The notes beneath the pieces are model-generated. The model was not told the origin of the DNA and ran no database searches. It saw only the letters and a list, made by a program, of their open reading frames with translations. DNA of 64,000 nt, taken from Planctomycetia bacterium. GTDB lineage: Bacteria; Planctomycetota; UBA8108; UBA1146. Below are positions 1 through 6,945 of this stretch, piece by piece (positions within the stretch are counted from its first letter, which is position 1; every line of letters begins with the position of its first letter). The position numbers and the translations under genes were made by a program. Location of the stretch: assembly GCA_012269595.1 (NCBI GenBank), contig JAAXJX010000005.1, positions 1 through 64,000 on the forward strand. The letters are read 5' to 3'.

Positions 1-1281
1 AGGTTCTCCGGCATCGGGAATCGGAGACAGGGAAGTGTTGCACGCTTCAGCAGAGATGGGGCCGAGCACTGCGGCTGTTCCACAATCGGTATGCCCGTTT
101 TGTCCCGACAGTATTGGGGTGACGCAGAAATCGATGAATCCCGGAGAAGCGGTGGTCGGTAGCATTGCTGTCACCACCTCGCCTGCTGTGAATGGACCGT
201 TGCCGAGAAGTTCCGAGTCTGCGGTTGAAAACAACAGTGCGTCACAAGCCCCGGAGAGTTCTGCCTCGACATTCAATTCCCAGGATCCGGGTTCTGAGGA
301 CCCAACGAGGGCTGAAATTACATCCACTTCAAGTTCGAGAAGCAGGTCGCCGGAACCGAAGTCGTTGGGTCCCCAGCCACCCACTCGAAAGTGGAGGACT
401 TCCCCAGCGAAGACGGAGAGGTTTTCAATGCGCGAGTTGTATGAAGGCATCCCTGTTCCCGAGATGGTGCAATTGGGTTCGTCTCCACTGCAGGCGCGCT
501 GACTCAGACCACCGCACTCACCGGTGTAGACGACGAGATCAGTGTCGAAGTCGACGATCTCACAGGTCCTCAGGTGGATCACTCCATCCTCTGGGCTGAC
601 CCAGCGAAACCAGACATCCGCATGCATCTGGCCAAGGGCATTGCAGCCGGTGATGGATGAGTAGGGCTCAGGGCTGGTGCTTCCGCCCGTTGTTTCCAGA
701 GGATTGAGTCCCACAGTTGCAGGCCGGGCATCGGAGCATTCGTCATGGGGAATTGCCGGTGGAGGTGGCGGAGGTGGTGGGGCAAGGTTGAGTTCAAAAG
801 TGCCATTTCCAAGATCCTGATTTCCGTAGCCGCCGATTCGGATCAAAAGTGTCTCTCCGGAGGTCACGGGAACATCGGCGAGAACAGTGTTCCAGGAGTT
901 GCCGGTTCCCTGAACCAGACAGGAAGGGGAATCTCCATGGCAAGCCAGCGGTGACAGATTGTCGCAGGTTCCACTGTAGACGATGACATCCGTATCAAAG
1001 TTGACGGTATCGCAGGTGGTGATCGTCATCAGTCCCGACTCGGGGACCTCAAATGAATACCAGACATCAAAAAGTACCTCACCGAGCGCGGTTCCCGGGC
1101 AAGTATCGACCGGTACGGGATCGGTGCCCGTGGTGGCCTGCGTGGTGTCGATGGAGTGGATGCCCTCACCAATAATTGTCGCCTGAAAGCACTCATCATT
1201 CACGGCTTGAGCAGAAAGGCAGCACTGGCCAGTATATGAAACTTGAAAAAAGATCGGCAGAATGAGAATCCAGCGAATCAC
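1..1281 (-). CDS. Secreted protein with repeated Cys-rich beta modules, 3' end outside window
   Basis: An uninterrupted minus-strand frame of 427 codons runs off the left edge, so the C-terminus is missing. The chosen GTG start (1279-1281) lies four bases after a strong GGAGGAGG ribosome site and gives a clean signal peptide (IRWILILPIFF core). An in-frame ATG at 1315-1317 lies upstream without a good ribosome site. Two copies of a module of roughly 135 residues follow, separated by a proline run. Each copy starts with DEC and contains DVW, a TC before FDTD, a Y(S/T)GxC segment, a paired Cys stretch and RxGG(Y/W)G. The same module occurs at the C-terminus of the surface protein at 59617-61440. 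It resembles bacterial pre-peptidase C-like beta-sandwiches, which is a family inference. An exported or cell-surface role is likely; no catalytic motif was seen. Confidence 0.8.
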   Translation of the reverse strand, partial: MIRWILILPIFFQVSYTGQCCLSAQAVNDECFQATIIGEGIHSIDTTQATTGTDPVPVDTCPGTALGEVLFDVWYSFEVPESGLMTITTCDTVNFDTDVIVYSGTCDNLSPLACHGDSPSCLVQGTGNSWNTVLADVPVTSGETLLIRIGGYGNQDLGNGTFELNLAPPPPPPPPAIPHDECSDARPATVGLNPLETTGGSTSPEPYSSITGCNALGQMHADVWFRWVSPEDGVIHLRTCEIVDFDTDLVVYTGECGGLSQRACSGDEPNCTISGTGMPSYNSRIENLSVFAGEVLHFRVGGWGPNDFGSGDLLLELEVDVISALVGSSEPGSWELNVEAELSGACDALLFSTADSELLGNGPFTAGEVVTAMLPTTASPGFIDFCVTPILSGQNGHTDCGTAAVLGPISAEACNTSLSPIPDAGEP

Positions 1282-1391
1282 ACGGCCTCCTCCGTCGTTC
1301 CTTGAGGTATCATTCATTTTTGAATGACTGATTACGATTCTACCCCCTTATCGATCGCGATTCGATGCGTGAGAAAATGCAAGGAACAGGG

Positions 1392-2558
1392 ATGAAACTG
1401 GAAAGCCTGACGATTCTTGGAGCCGGAATCATCGGCCTCTCTGTCGCCAGAGAAGCACGTTTGAGAGGTATTCCTGTTCGCGTTCTCGATTCCCGCAGTT
1501 TCGGTACAAGCTGTACCCATGCTGCCACAGGAGTGCTCAAGGCCCCGGAACACCGTCGTTCTCCCTATCTTGATTTGCGTCACCAGAGTTGGGAGGAGTG
1601 GCCCCAGTTGGCTGAACAGCTCATGGCTGAAAGCGGGGGGGTGGATTGTGGATTCAGAATTTGTGGGGGGTTGGATCTGCGGGATCGCACGGTTCAGGAT
1701 CCGCACAGAGCTTTGGAGAAACTTCATGGTTCCGGGGGAAATGTTCGGGTTCTCGATCAGCAGGAATTGAAGCGGCTTCTCCCTGAAATGCACAGGGAGC
1801 CTCAGGCAGGACTCTACATAGAGCATCAAGCGGTCGTTGACCCTGGTGGATTGATGGAAGCATTGAGACGCTCCTGTTTGGGATTGGGTGCAGAGATTGC
1901 CCATGATCTCGGCGAGATATCGCTGGGCTTTGAAGAGGGCCGCAGGATTGTGAGATCTTCTCTGGAGGCTTCGCTCCCTCCCATCGATGAAAAAAATCCT
2001 CTCATTTTGTCCGCCGGATGGGAAACTTCCGCCCTGATCAATCCGGCTCTTGAGAAACCCTTGCCGCTCAAACCCGTAAGGGGTGAAGCGATCGCCCTCG
2101 ACATTCCCGCTCCTCCTCACATCGTGACCTTTGATGCAAAACTGGCGGACGTGGATGACCCTTCAGGCAATCGCAGTCGATTCTCATGGATACCGGGGCC
2201 GGGAGGCACCTCGTGGTTCGGCAACAGCGTGGGGGATACCGGTGAAGGAAAAGAAACTCTGCCGGAACCGACGGCCACCGGGCGTGCGCGCCTGATCGAG
2301 GCGGCGATCTCCTTTTTCGGTTCAGGGGTGGAAAACCGGATTGTCCGTCATTGGGCAGGTCTTCGTCCCAAATCCCTGAGACATGGCGGCCCTCTGATGG
2401 GGCCCATCGACACGGGACGCACTCTGTGGATTGCATCGGGACATTACCGGACGGGCCTTCTGATTGGCCCCAAAACTGCTGAATGGCTGGTGGATTCCCT
2501 CACGGGGAAGAACGAAATCCATGAAAACTTTTCGGTTCCCGAAGAGTTCCGTATCTAG
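1392..2558 (+). CDS. FAD-dependent amino-acid oxidase-type protein (ThiO-like)
   Basis: This is a 388-residue protein of the D-amino-acid oxidase / glycine oxidase fold. The N-terminal dinucleotide motif GAGIIGLSVAREARLRG (about residues 9-25) binds the ADP part of FAD, and RVLDS is the end of the second beta strand. The C-terminal HWAGLRPKS and the ASGHYRTG stretch match the conserved DAO-family flavin contacts. Such enzymes oxidise amines; ThiO converts glycine to the imine used for thiazole synthesis. No thiamine genes are nearby, so the substrate is open. The ATG at 1392 is preferred over 1365 because a purine-rich AAGGAACAGGG precedes it and the dinucleotide fold then begins at the expected distance. 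It is convergent with the methyltransferase gene three bases downstream. Confidence 0.8.
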   Translation: MKLESLTILGAGIIGLSVAREARLRGIPVRVLDSRSFGTSCTHAATGVLKAPEHRRSPYLDLRHQSWEEWPQLAEQLMAESGGVDCGFRICGGLDLRDRTVQDPHRALEKLHGSGGNVRVLDQQELKRLLPEMHREPQAGLYIEHQAVVDPGGLMEALRRSCLGLGAEIAHDLGEISLGFEEGRRIVRSSLEASLPPIDEKNPLILSAGWETSALINPALEKPLPLKPVRGEAIALDIPAPPHIVTFDAKLADVDDPSGNRSRFSWIPGPGGTSWFGNSVGDTGEGKETLPEPTATGRARLIEAAISFFGSGVENRIVRHWAGLRPKSLRHGGPLMGPIDTGRTLWIASGHYRTGLLIGPKTAEWLVDSLTGKNEIHENFSVPEEFRI

Positions 2559-2561
2559 GAC

Positions 2562-3743
2562 TCACCCTTTCATGGGGGGCAGCTCCTTGAGGATGCAGGC
2601 CTCAATCTGACGCCCTCTTCTGAGCAGTGCGAGAATCCACGGCCCCGGGTCTCCCTTGAAGCGTTTGATCAACTGTGAGGGGTTTTCCTGCACCCCCCGG
2701 GTTTTGATGCTTGCAGGTGCACACCCCTGTTGGCGAAACCAGTCGACGACTTTCTTTTCGTGCCATCCCATCCGGGCGACCACTCCAAAACTGCGAAACC
2801 AGGGGCTGGTTCTTTCTTCTTCTCCGGCGAGCCAGCCGAGGCCGGGGTGCCATTCACCGGCAGCAACTTCTCCCTGAACCTTGCACACCAATCCGGAGCG
2901 CTCGATGACGGAACAGGGTTCATGCAGAAAGGCGGGATTTTTCAAGCTGCTCTGTTGAAGAAGTTCCTGTTCACCGCTGATTGTCAGGGATTGGCGCAGA
3001 AGCGTTGCACTGCGTCTGGCTGATTGCGCAAGGTCTCCACACCACAGTGTGGCTTCGACGAGGTCGTTGCCATCCTGAAGCCACTCGATCTCACCGGGAG
3101 GTAATTCCTCGACCGAAATACCGGGGCCGCACTTCAATGCTACGGAATGATGCCTCTCGATCAGACTTTTCAGTATTTCAGGTCCCGGCACCATTCCTTC
3201 AAAGTCGTGAACCCGGCGGCCATCGACGCGTCTTGCGGGATCGACATGCAATGGCAGGGGGGGGAGGGGCAGGCACTTTGCGTCCGCAACGAGAGGGTGT
3301 GAATCGATGGGCTCCTTCGACGACTGGCCCAGATTGAAGCGGGTCAATTCGACACGCACCGGATCATGGTCGACGTAGATCACAGGCCCGGATCGGGCGA
3401 GAGCTGCCGAGTCACTGCCGATTCCGCAACAGAGGTCGATGACTGTATCAGAGCCGATGGCGGATCGCATTCTCTGCGCCTTGTGCTCGGCGACGGTCGT
3501 TCGGGTGGCTTGCTCCATGCCTTCACGATCCATCAGCCATGTTTGGGAATCCCGAAGCCGGCCCCGGGAACGGCGGCGAGCCTCAAGGGCTTCGAGGACC
3601 ACGGAGACCTCTTCGAGAGAGCCATGTTTTCTCAACCGTGAGATGGCGGCAACGTCACCCTGGGGGGTGTCCCGCGCCATCTGGAGCAGGGAATCGAGTT
3701 GACCCGAGATCAGTTTTTGCCAGATATCCCTCATGGATTCCAT
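2562..3743 (-). CDS. SAM-dependent methyltransferase with THUMP-like C-terminal domain
   Basis: About 393 residues. A class I methyltransferase core is visible: VIDLCCGIGSDSAALA (SAM loop), VIYVDHDP (acidic ribose contact), then HVDPARRVDGRRV in place of a catalytic loop. This DPARR pattern is typical of the bacterial methyltransferase family with a THUMP-like C-terminal domain. The last 100 or so residues fit that domain. The substrate is not known; RNA is likely by family resemblance. The reading frame is open back to 3839, but that longer start would cross the operator and promoter at 3802-3836. The ATG pair at 3743/3734 is therefore preferred. It is divergent from the porin-like gene and could share the regulatory region. 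Confidence 0.72.
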   Translation of the reverse strand: MESMRDIWQKLISGQLDSLLQMARDTPQGDVAAISRLRKHGSLEEVSVVLEALEARRRSRGRLRDSQTWLMDREGMEQATRTTVAEHKAQRMRSAIGSDTVIDLCCGIGSDSAALARSGPVIYVDHDPVRVELTRFNLGQSSKEPIDSHPLVADAKCLPLPPLPLHVDPARRVDGRRVHDFEGMVPGPEILKSLIERHHSVALKCGPGISVEELPPGEIEWLQDGNDLVEATLWCGDLAQSARRSATLLRQSLTISGEQELLQQSSLKNPAFLHEPCSVIERSGLVCKVQGEVAAGEWHPGLGWLAGEEERTSPWFRSFGVVARMGWHEKKVVDWFRQQGCAPASIKTRGVQENPSQLIKRFKGDPGPWILALLRRGRQIEACILKELPPMKG

Positions 3744-3801
3744 CCTATGGAGGTTTGCGGGAAATTGACAAATTCCAAATATTTTGGCAACAATTTCAAT
3801 T

Positions 3802-3817
3802 GTTTGGCTTGCCAAAC
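3802..3817. promoter_or_regulatory. Palindromic operator 1 (probable DtxR-family site)
   Basis: GTTTGGCTTGCCAAAC is a near-perfect 16-bp inverted repeat between the methyltransferase and porin-like genes. Two closely related copies lie at 5188-5203 and 11577-11592; the third is directly upstream of a DtxR-family regulator gene. The right half of this copy overlaps a plausible -35 element (TTGCCA, 3809-3814). Binding would therefore block transcription of the porin-like gene. The assignment to the regulator is an inference from position and repetition. Confidence 0.75.
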
Positions 3818-3836
3818 ACAGGGGCGGTTTTATAAC
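3809..3836 (+). promoter_or_regulatory. Candidate sigma-70-type promoter of the porin-like gene
   Basis: TTGCCA (3809-3814) and TATAAC (3831-3836) are separated by 16 bp and lie about 75 bp before the start codon at 3910. The -35 box lies within the right half of operator 1, the classic arrangement for repression by a metal-responsive regulator. Confidence 0.5.
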
Positions 3837-3909
3837 CATCGCCAGAGTGCTGATTTTTAGACGAGGTGCGAAAGACCTGTATCGCGCCCCTCAGAGAGGA
3901 AACGAAAGA

Positions 3910-5064
3910 ATGCCTTCGAACGAAGTGATCTGCACCAGAATCACACTTTTGGTCTCTGTTCTGGCTTTGACTCTGTCCAGTTCTGGAGCTCTCGAAGCCC
4001 AGGTCGACCGTTACGACAATCGTCCCGCGGCAGAAGGAGATCGGGATATTCGCCTGGGGGGATATCTGGATCTTGAGTTGTTCATGAACAGCGATCGTCT
4101 CGATTTCAAACAGCATCGGCTGGTTCCGATGCTGGATGCGAACATCAGCGAAAATGTGAGTTTCTCCGCCGAAATCGAATTCGAATATGGAGGTGCCAGC
4201 GCCCCCAGAGGTGATGGTGAAACCAAAGTTGAATACGCCTACGCCGATGTGGATTTTGGTGGTTGGACTCTGCGAAGCGGAGCGATTCTGGTTCCTCTGG
4301 GATCGACCAATCTTTATCACGACTCGCCGATGCGTCAGTTGACGAATCGTCCCTTTGTCGCACGTTCGATTGTTCCTTCTACATTGACCAGTGCCGGTCT
4401 GGGCGGAGTCTGGGGGGCGGATGATGGAACTTGGGGAATGGAGTTCTATGCGGTCAACGGTTTTCAGGGTGAAGACGGTGCCGGTGGATACAACTTCAAT
4501 AATTCCAGTGGTATTCGGGGTGGGCGTCCCAGCCTGAAAACCAACATGGGGGATCGCCCCGCCAGTTTTGTGGGACGTTTCACCTACAGCCCGGTACTCG
4601 GAACCGAAATCGGATTCTCGAATTGGACTGGCCCCTGGGATGATGCCGGTGACCTCGATCTGAATATTACCGTCATCGATATCACGACAGATCTGGGCAG
4701 CTGGGTTGAGGCAGTGGGGGCGACGATCCTGAACTTTGAGATGGGTAATGTCTCCATCGACCGCGACGCAGCTGCGATCGCCGGCGGAGTTCCCGACGAT
4801 ATCAGCGCAACTTCCATCGAAGTCTCCAAAAAGTTCTTCCCGGATTTCGTCACCAACCTGTGGGGGGATGATTCCTCCTGTGCTGTGACGATCCGTTGGG
4901 AAGAGCAGGATCTCACCGGCCCGGTGACCAACCGCATGACTTACGGCTTCAACATGCGACCGACGGATGAGACGGTTCTCAAATTCGACTACGAGCAGGA
5001 GTCGATCGAGGGTTCAGAGGACCCCGACGGAACCTTCATCTTCTCCGCTGCGACCTACTTCTAG
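3910..5064 (+). CDS. Outer-membrane porin-like beta-barrel protein
   Basis: A 384-residue exported protein. A signal peptide (TRITLLVSVLALTLSSSGAL core, cleavage near ALEAQ) is followed by alternating polar/hydrophobic strands and a terminal phenylalanine (SAATYF), as expected for an outer-membrane barrel. Strand patterns such as RLGGYLDLELF and a conserved PLGSTNLYHDSP turn resemble the OprP/OprO-type porin superfamily. The ATG at 3910 follows GAGAGGAAACGAAAGA; longer in-frame starts would begin in the operator. Operator 1 lies 93 bp upstream, so the gene is probably iron-regulated together with the feoB operon. A role in passage of iron or a small chelate across the outer membrane is an inference. 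A strong hairpin follows at 5074-5105. Confidence 0.75.
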   Translation: MPSNEVICTRITLLVSVLALTLSSSGALEAQVDRYDNRPAAEGDRDIRLGGYLDLELFMNSDRLDFKQHRLVPMLDANISENVSFSAEIEFEYGGASAPRGDGETKVEYAYADVDFGGWTLRSGAILVPLGSTNLYHDSPMRQLTNRPFVARSIVPSTLTSAGLGGVWGADDGTWGMEFYAVNGFQGEDGAGGYNFNNSSGIRGGRPSLKTNMGDRPASFVGRFTYSPVLGTEIGFSNWTGPWDDAGDLDLNITVIDITTDLGSWVEAVGATILNFEMGNVSIDRDAAAIAGGVPDDISATSIEVSKKFFPDFVTNLWGDDSSCAVTIRWEEQDLTGPVTNRMTYGFNMRPTDETVLKFDYEQESIEGSEDPDGTFIFSAATYF

Positions 5065-5073
5065 GCCTTTTTC

Positions 5074-5105
5074 CCCGGCTCTGGCTCTCTTGAGCCAGAG
5101 CCGGG
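5074..5105 (+). terminator. Hairpin terminator after the porin-like gene
   Basis: A perfect 14-bp stem (CCCGGCTCTGGCTC / GAGCCAGAGCCGGG) closes on a TCTT loop, ten bases after the stop codon. There is no long T tract after it, so it may be a transcript-stabilising hairpin as well as a terminator. It separates the porin-like gene from the next regulated operon. Confidence 0.65.
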
Positions 5106-5187
5106 ATTCATTGGCCAAATATGGGCAATGAGAGTCTGAGGGCTGAATTTGGGTAAATCTGATCAAAAGCAGTGAAAGAAGTCATTT

Positions 5188-5203
5188 GTTTGGGTTGCCA
5201 AAC
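5188..5203. promoter_or_regulatory. Palindromic operator 2 (probable DtxR-family site)
   Basis: GTTTGGGTTGCCAAAC differs from operator 1 at one position and shares both arms with operator 3. It is 80 bp upstream of the start of the FMN-binding/ApbE fusion gene that heads the feoB operon. TTGCCA in its right half can serve as the -35 box, as in operator 1. Confidence 0.75.
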
Positions 5204-5222
5204 GGTACCAAATCAGTTCTAT
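5195..5222 (+). promoter_or_regulatory. Candidate promoter of the flavin/feoB operon
   Basis: TTGCCA (5195-5200) and a weak TTCTAT (5217-5222) are 16 bp apart, the same geometry and the same overlap with the operator as the porin promoter. The -10 match is only partial, so the call rests mainly on the parallel with operator 1. Confidence 0.35.
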
Positions 5223-5282
5223 TTTCGGCGGGTCCGCAAAAGGAACCCGAAACCGTCCCTTTCAATCAAGAGGAAGAAGTCG

Positions 5283-6899
5283 ATGAGCCGCGTTTCCTGC
5301 AGTGATTTCAGCACGCATTCCGAAGAGATCCGCGAGTCGCGGGTCTGCTTCCGGTACCGCGGGTTGGTTGCGGGTTTGCTCTTGGTTCTGACGGTTTCTT
5401 CCCAGGCACTGGCCCTTGGTCCGGTTGCTTCTGAGCCCGTCTCCTCTGAGACAGGTGTTTCGACTGAGACGACGCTCCCCGAAAAGACCTCCGGCTTCTT
5501 CAGCAGAGATCTGATCGCAGATCTTTGGAGTGCGGATGTCCACGTTGAGCGCTGTCATGTTCCGGTCGAAGGGGAAGTGAAGAAGAAGATCGTTGAGATC
5601 AGCAGGGTGAGAACCAGGGACCAACAGACCACCCTGTTCCGGGTCACCTCTCCCCAAGGTAACAGACTGGGATCAGTGGTGATCCTCGATGAGGTCGGGA
5701 AGTATCGTCCCATTACTTTCTTTGTTGCCCTCGACAATGATCGTCGCGTCCTTGATCTTCAGGTTCTCGTTTACCGGGAGCACATCGGTCAGGAGATTGA
5801 ATCACCGCGCTTCACACGACAGTTCAGAAATAAAAAACTGGGCAAGTCGCTGAAGCTCCACCGCGGAATCAGAAACCTTTCCGGAGCCACTCTTTCTGCC
5901 CGTGCAGCTGTTCGTGCAGTGCGAAGATCGATAGCGACCGTTGAGGTTTCGCAGGAACAGAATCTGGCTCTGGTTTGGCAAGCTCTTTCCGGCTCCTCTC
6001 TGGCTTACGGTGAACCTGCCTCGGCAGAACCGGTTACCGCTGCGGGCCCTGAGGAAGTTTCGATACTCCGATCAGGGATGGAAGAAAAAGATGCTTCTGT
6101 TGAGAGGGCTCGTCCCGCCATGGGGACCGTCCTCAAGATGGAGGTCTATGGAGAGCAGGCTCTCAAGGCTGTGGAAGCCGCTTATTCTGAGGTAGAGCGC
6201 CTGGAATCGTTGCACAGCCGCTGGAAAGCGGGGAGTGACGTCCTGAGGGTAGAAGCTGCACCTGTGGGAGAGCCGGTCAAAGTTGCCCGGGAAACTGTCG
6301 AGGTCGTCGAAAAAGCACTCGCCATGTCCAGAGAGAGTGGGGGAGCTTTTGATCTGACCCTGAAGAAGGACGGCTTCCGCAGCGTCAAGGTGGATCGGGA
6401 AAAGGGGACGATCACCCTGTTGCGTCCCGGTCTGATTCTCGATTTGGGTGGAATCGGCAAAGGCTATGCCCTCGATCGTGCGGCGGTCGTACTTGAGTCT
6501 CACGGCTGCTCCCGTGCTCTCCTCGATTTCGGAGGCCAACTGTTGGCACTCGATCCGCCTCCCGGTGAAAAATCCTGGGCAGTAGGGATCCATGACCCCA
6601 GGGATGGCAAGTCTGTCCTCCATGAGCTGTCACTGATTCGCTCCTCACTGGCGACCACTGCCTGCTATGAACGCGGGGATCACCTGGTGCAACTTCTCGA
6701 CAATCCTTCACAGGGACGTATCCTGACCACTTCGGTTCTTTCCAACAGTGCCACCGAGGCGGATGCCTTGAGCACCACTGTTGCTCTTCTCGGACAAGAG
6801 GGAGCACGAGCGATTCTGGATAACTGCCCAAATGCTTCTGCAGTGATTCTGGTTGAGGGTGAGAGCCAGCCACGTTTTGTCGGGCGCATTCAGCGCTGA
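5283..6899 (+). CDS. Exported FMN-binding domain fused to ApbE flavinyltransferase
   Basis: 538 residues. A hydrophobic segment (GLVAGLLLVLTVSSQALAL) near residues 25-45 directs export. Residues about 120-215 look like an FMN_bind domain as in RnfG/NqrC and end in SGATLS at 200-205; in that family the Thr of SGAT carries covalent FMN. Residues about 275-535 are an ApbE domain: RPAMGT, LDLGGIGKGYALD, ALLDFGGQLLAL and SATEADALST are all present. ApbE attaches FMN from FAD to such threonines, so this protein probably flavinylates itself or partners outside the cytoplasm. The ATG at 5283 follows AAGAGGAAGAAG; earlier in-frame codons overlap operator 2. It leads the operon with feoB 46 bp downstream, which suggests flavin-based electron transfer tied to iron uptake. 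Confidence 0.88.
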   Translation: MSRVSCSDFSTHSEEIRESRVCFRYRGLVAGLLLVLTVSSQALALGPVASEPVSSETGVSTETTLPEKTSGFFSRDLIADLWSADVHVERCHVPVEGEVKKKIVEISRVRTRDQQTTLFRVTSPQGNRLGSVVILDEVGKYRPITFFVALDNDRRVLDLQVLVYREHIGQEIESPRFTRQFRNKKLGKSLKLHRGIRNLSGATLSARAAVRAVRRSIATVEVSQEQNLALVWQALSGSSLAYGEPASAEPVTAAGPEEVSILRSGMEEKDASVERARPAMGTVLKMEVYGEQALKAVEAAYSEVERLESLHSRWKAGSDVLRVEAAPVGEPVKVARETVEVVEKALAMSRESGGAFDLTLKKDGFRSVKVDREKGTITLLRPGLILDLGGIGKGYALDRAAVVLESHGCSRALLDFGGQLLALDPPPGEKSWAVGIHDPRDGKSVLHELSLIRSSLATTACYERGDHLVQLLDNPSQGRILTTSVLSNSATEADALSTTVALLGQEGARAILDNCPNASAVILVEGESQPRFVGRIQR

Positions 6900-6945
6900 G
6901 ACTCTTCTGGCTGATTGGGCAGTGCTTTTTCAGGGGGCGTAAGTG

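Noticed and set aside
35-599. Plus-strand frames opposite the first secreted gene
   Set aside because: They are antisense to a clear signal-peptide protein with repeated modules and have no family features.
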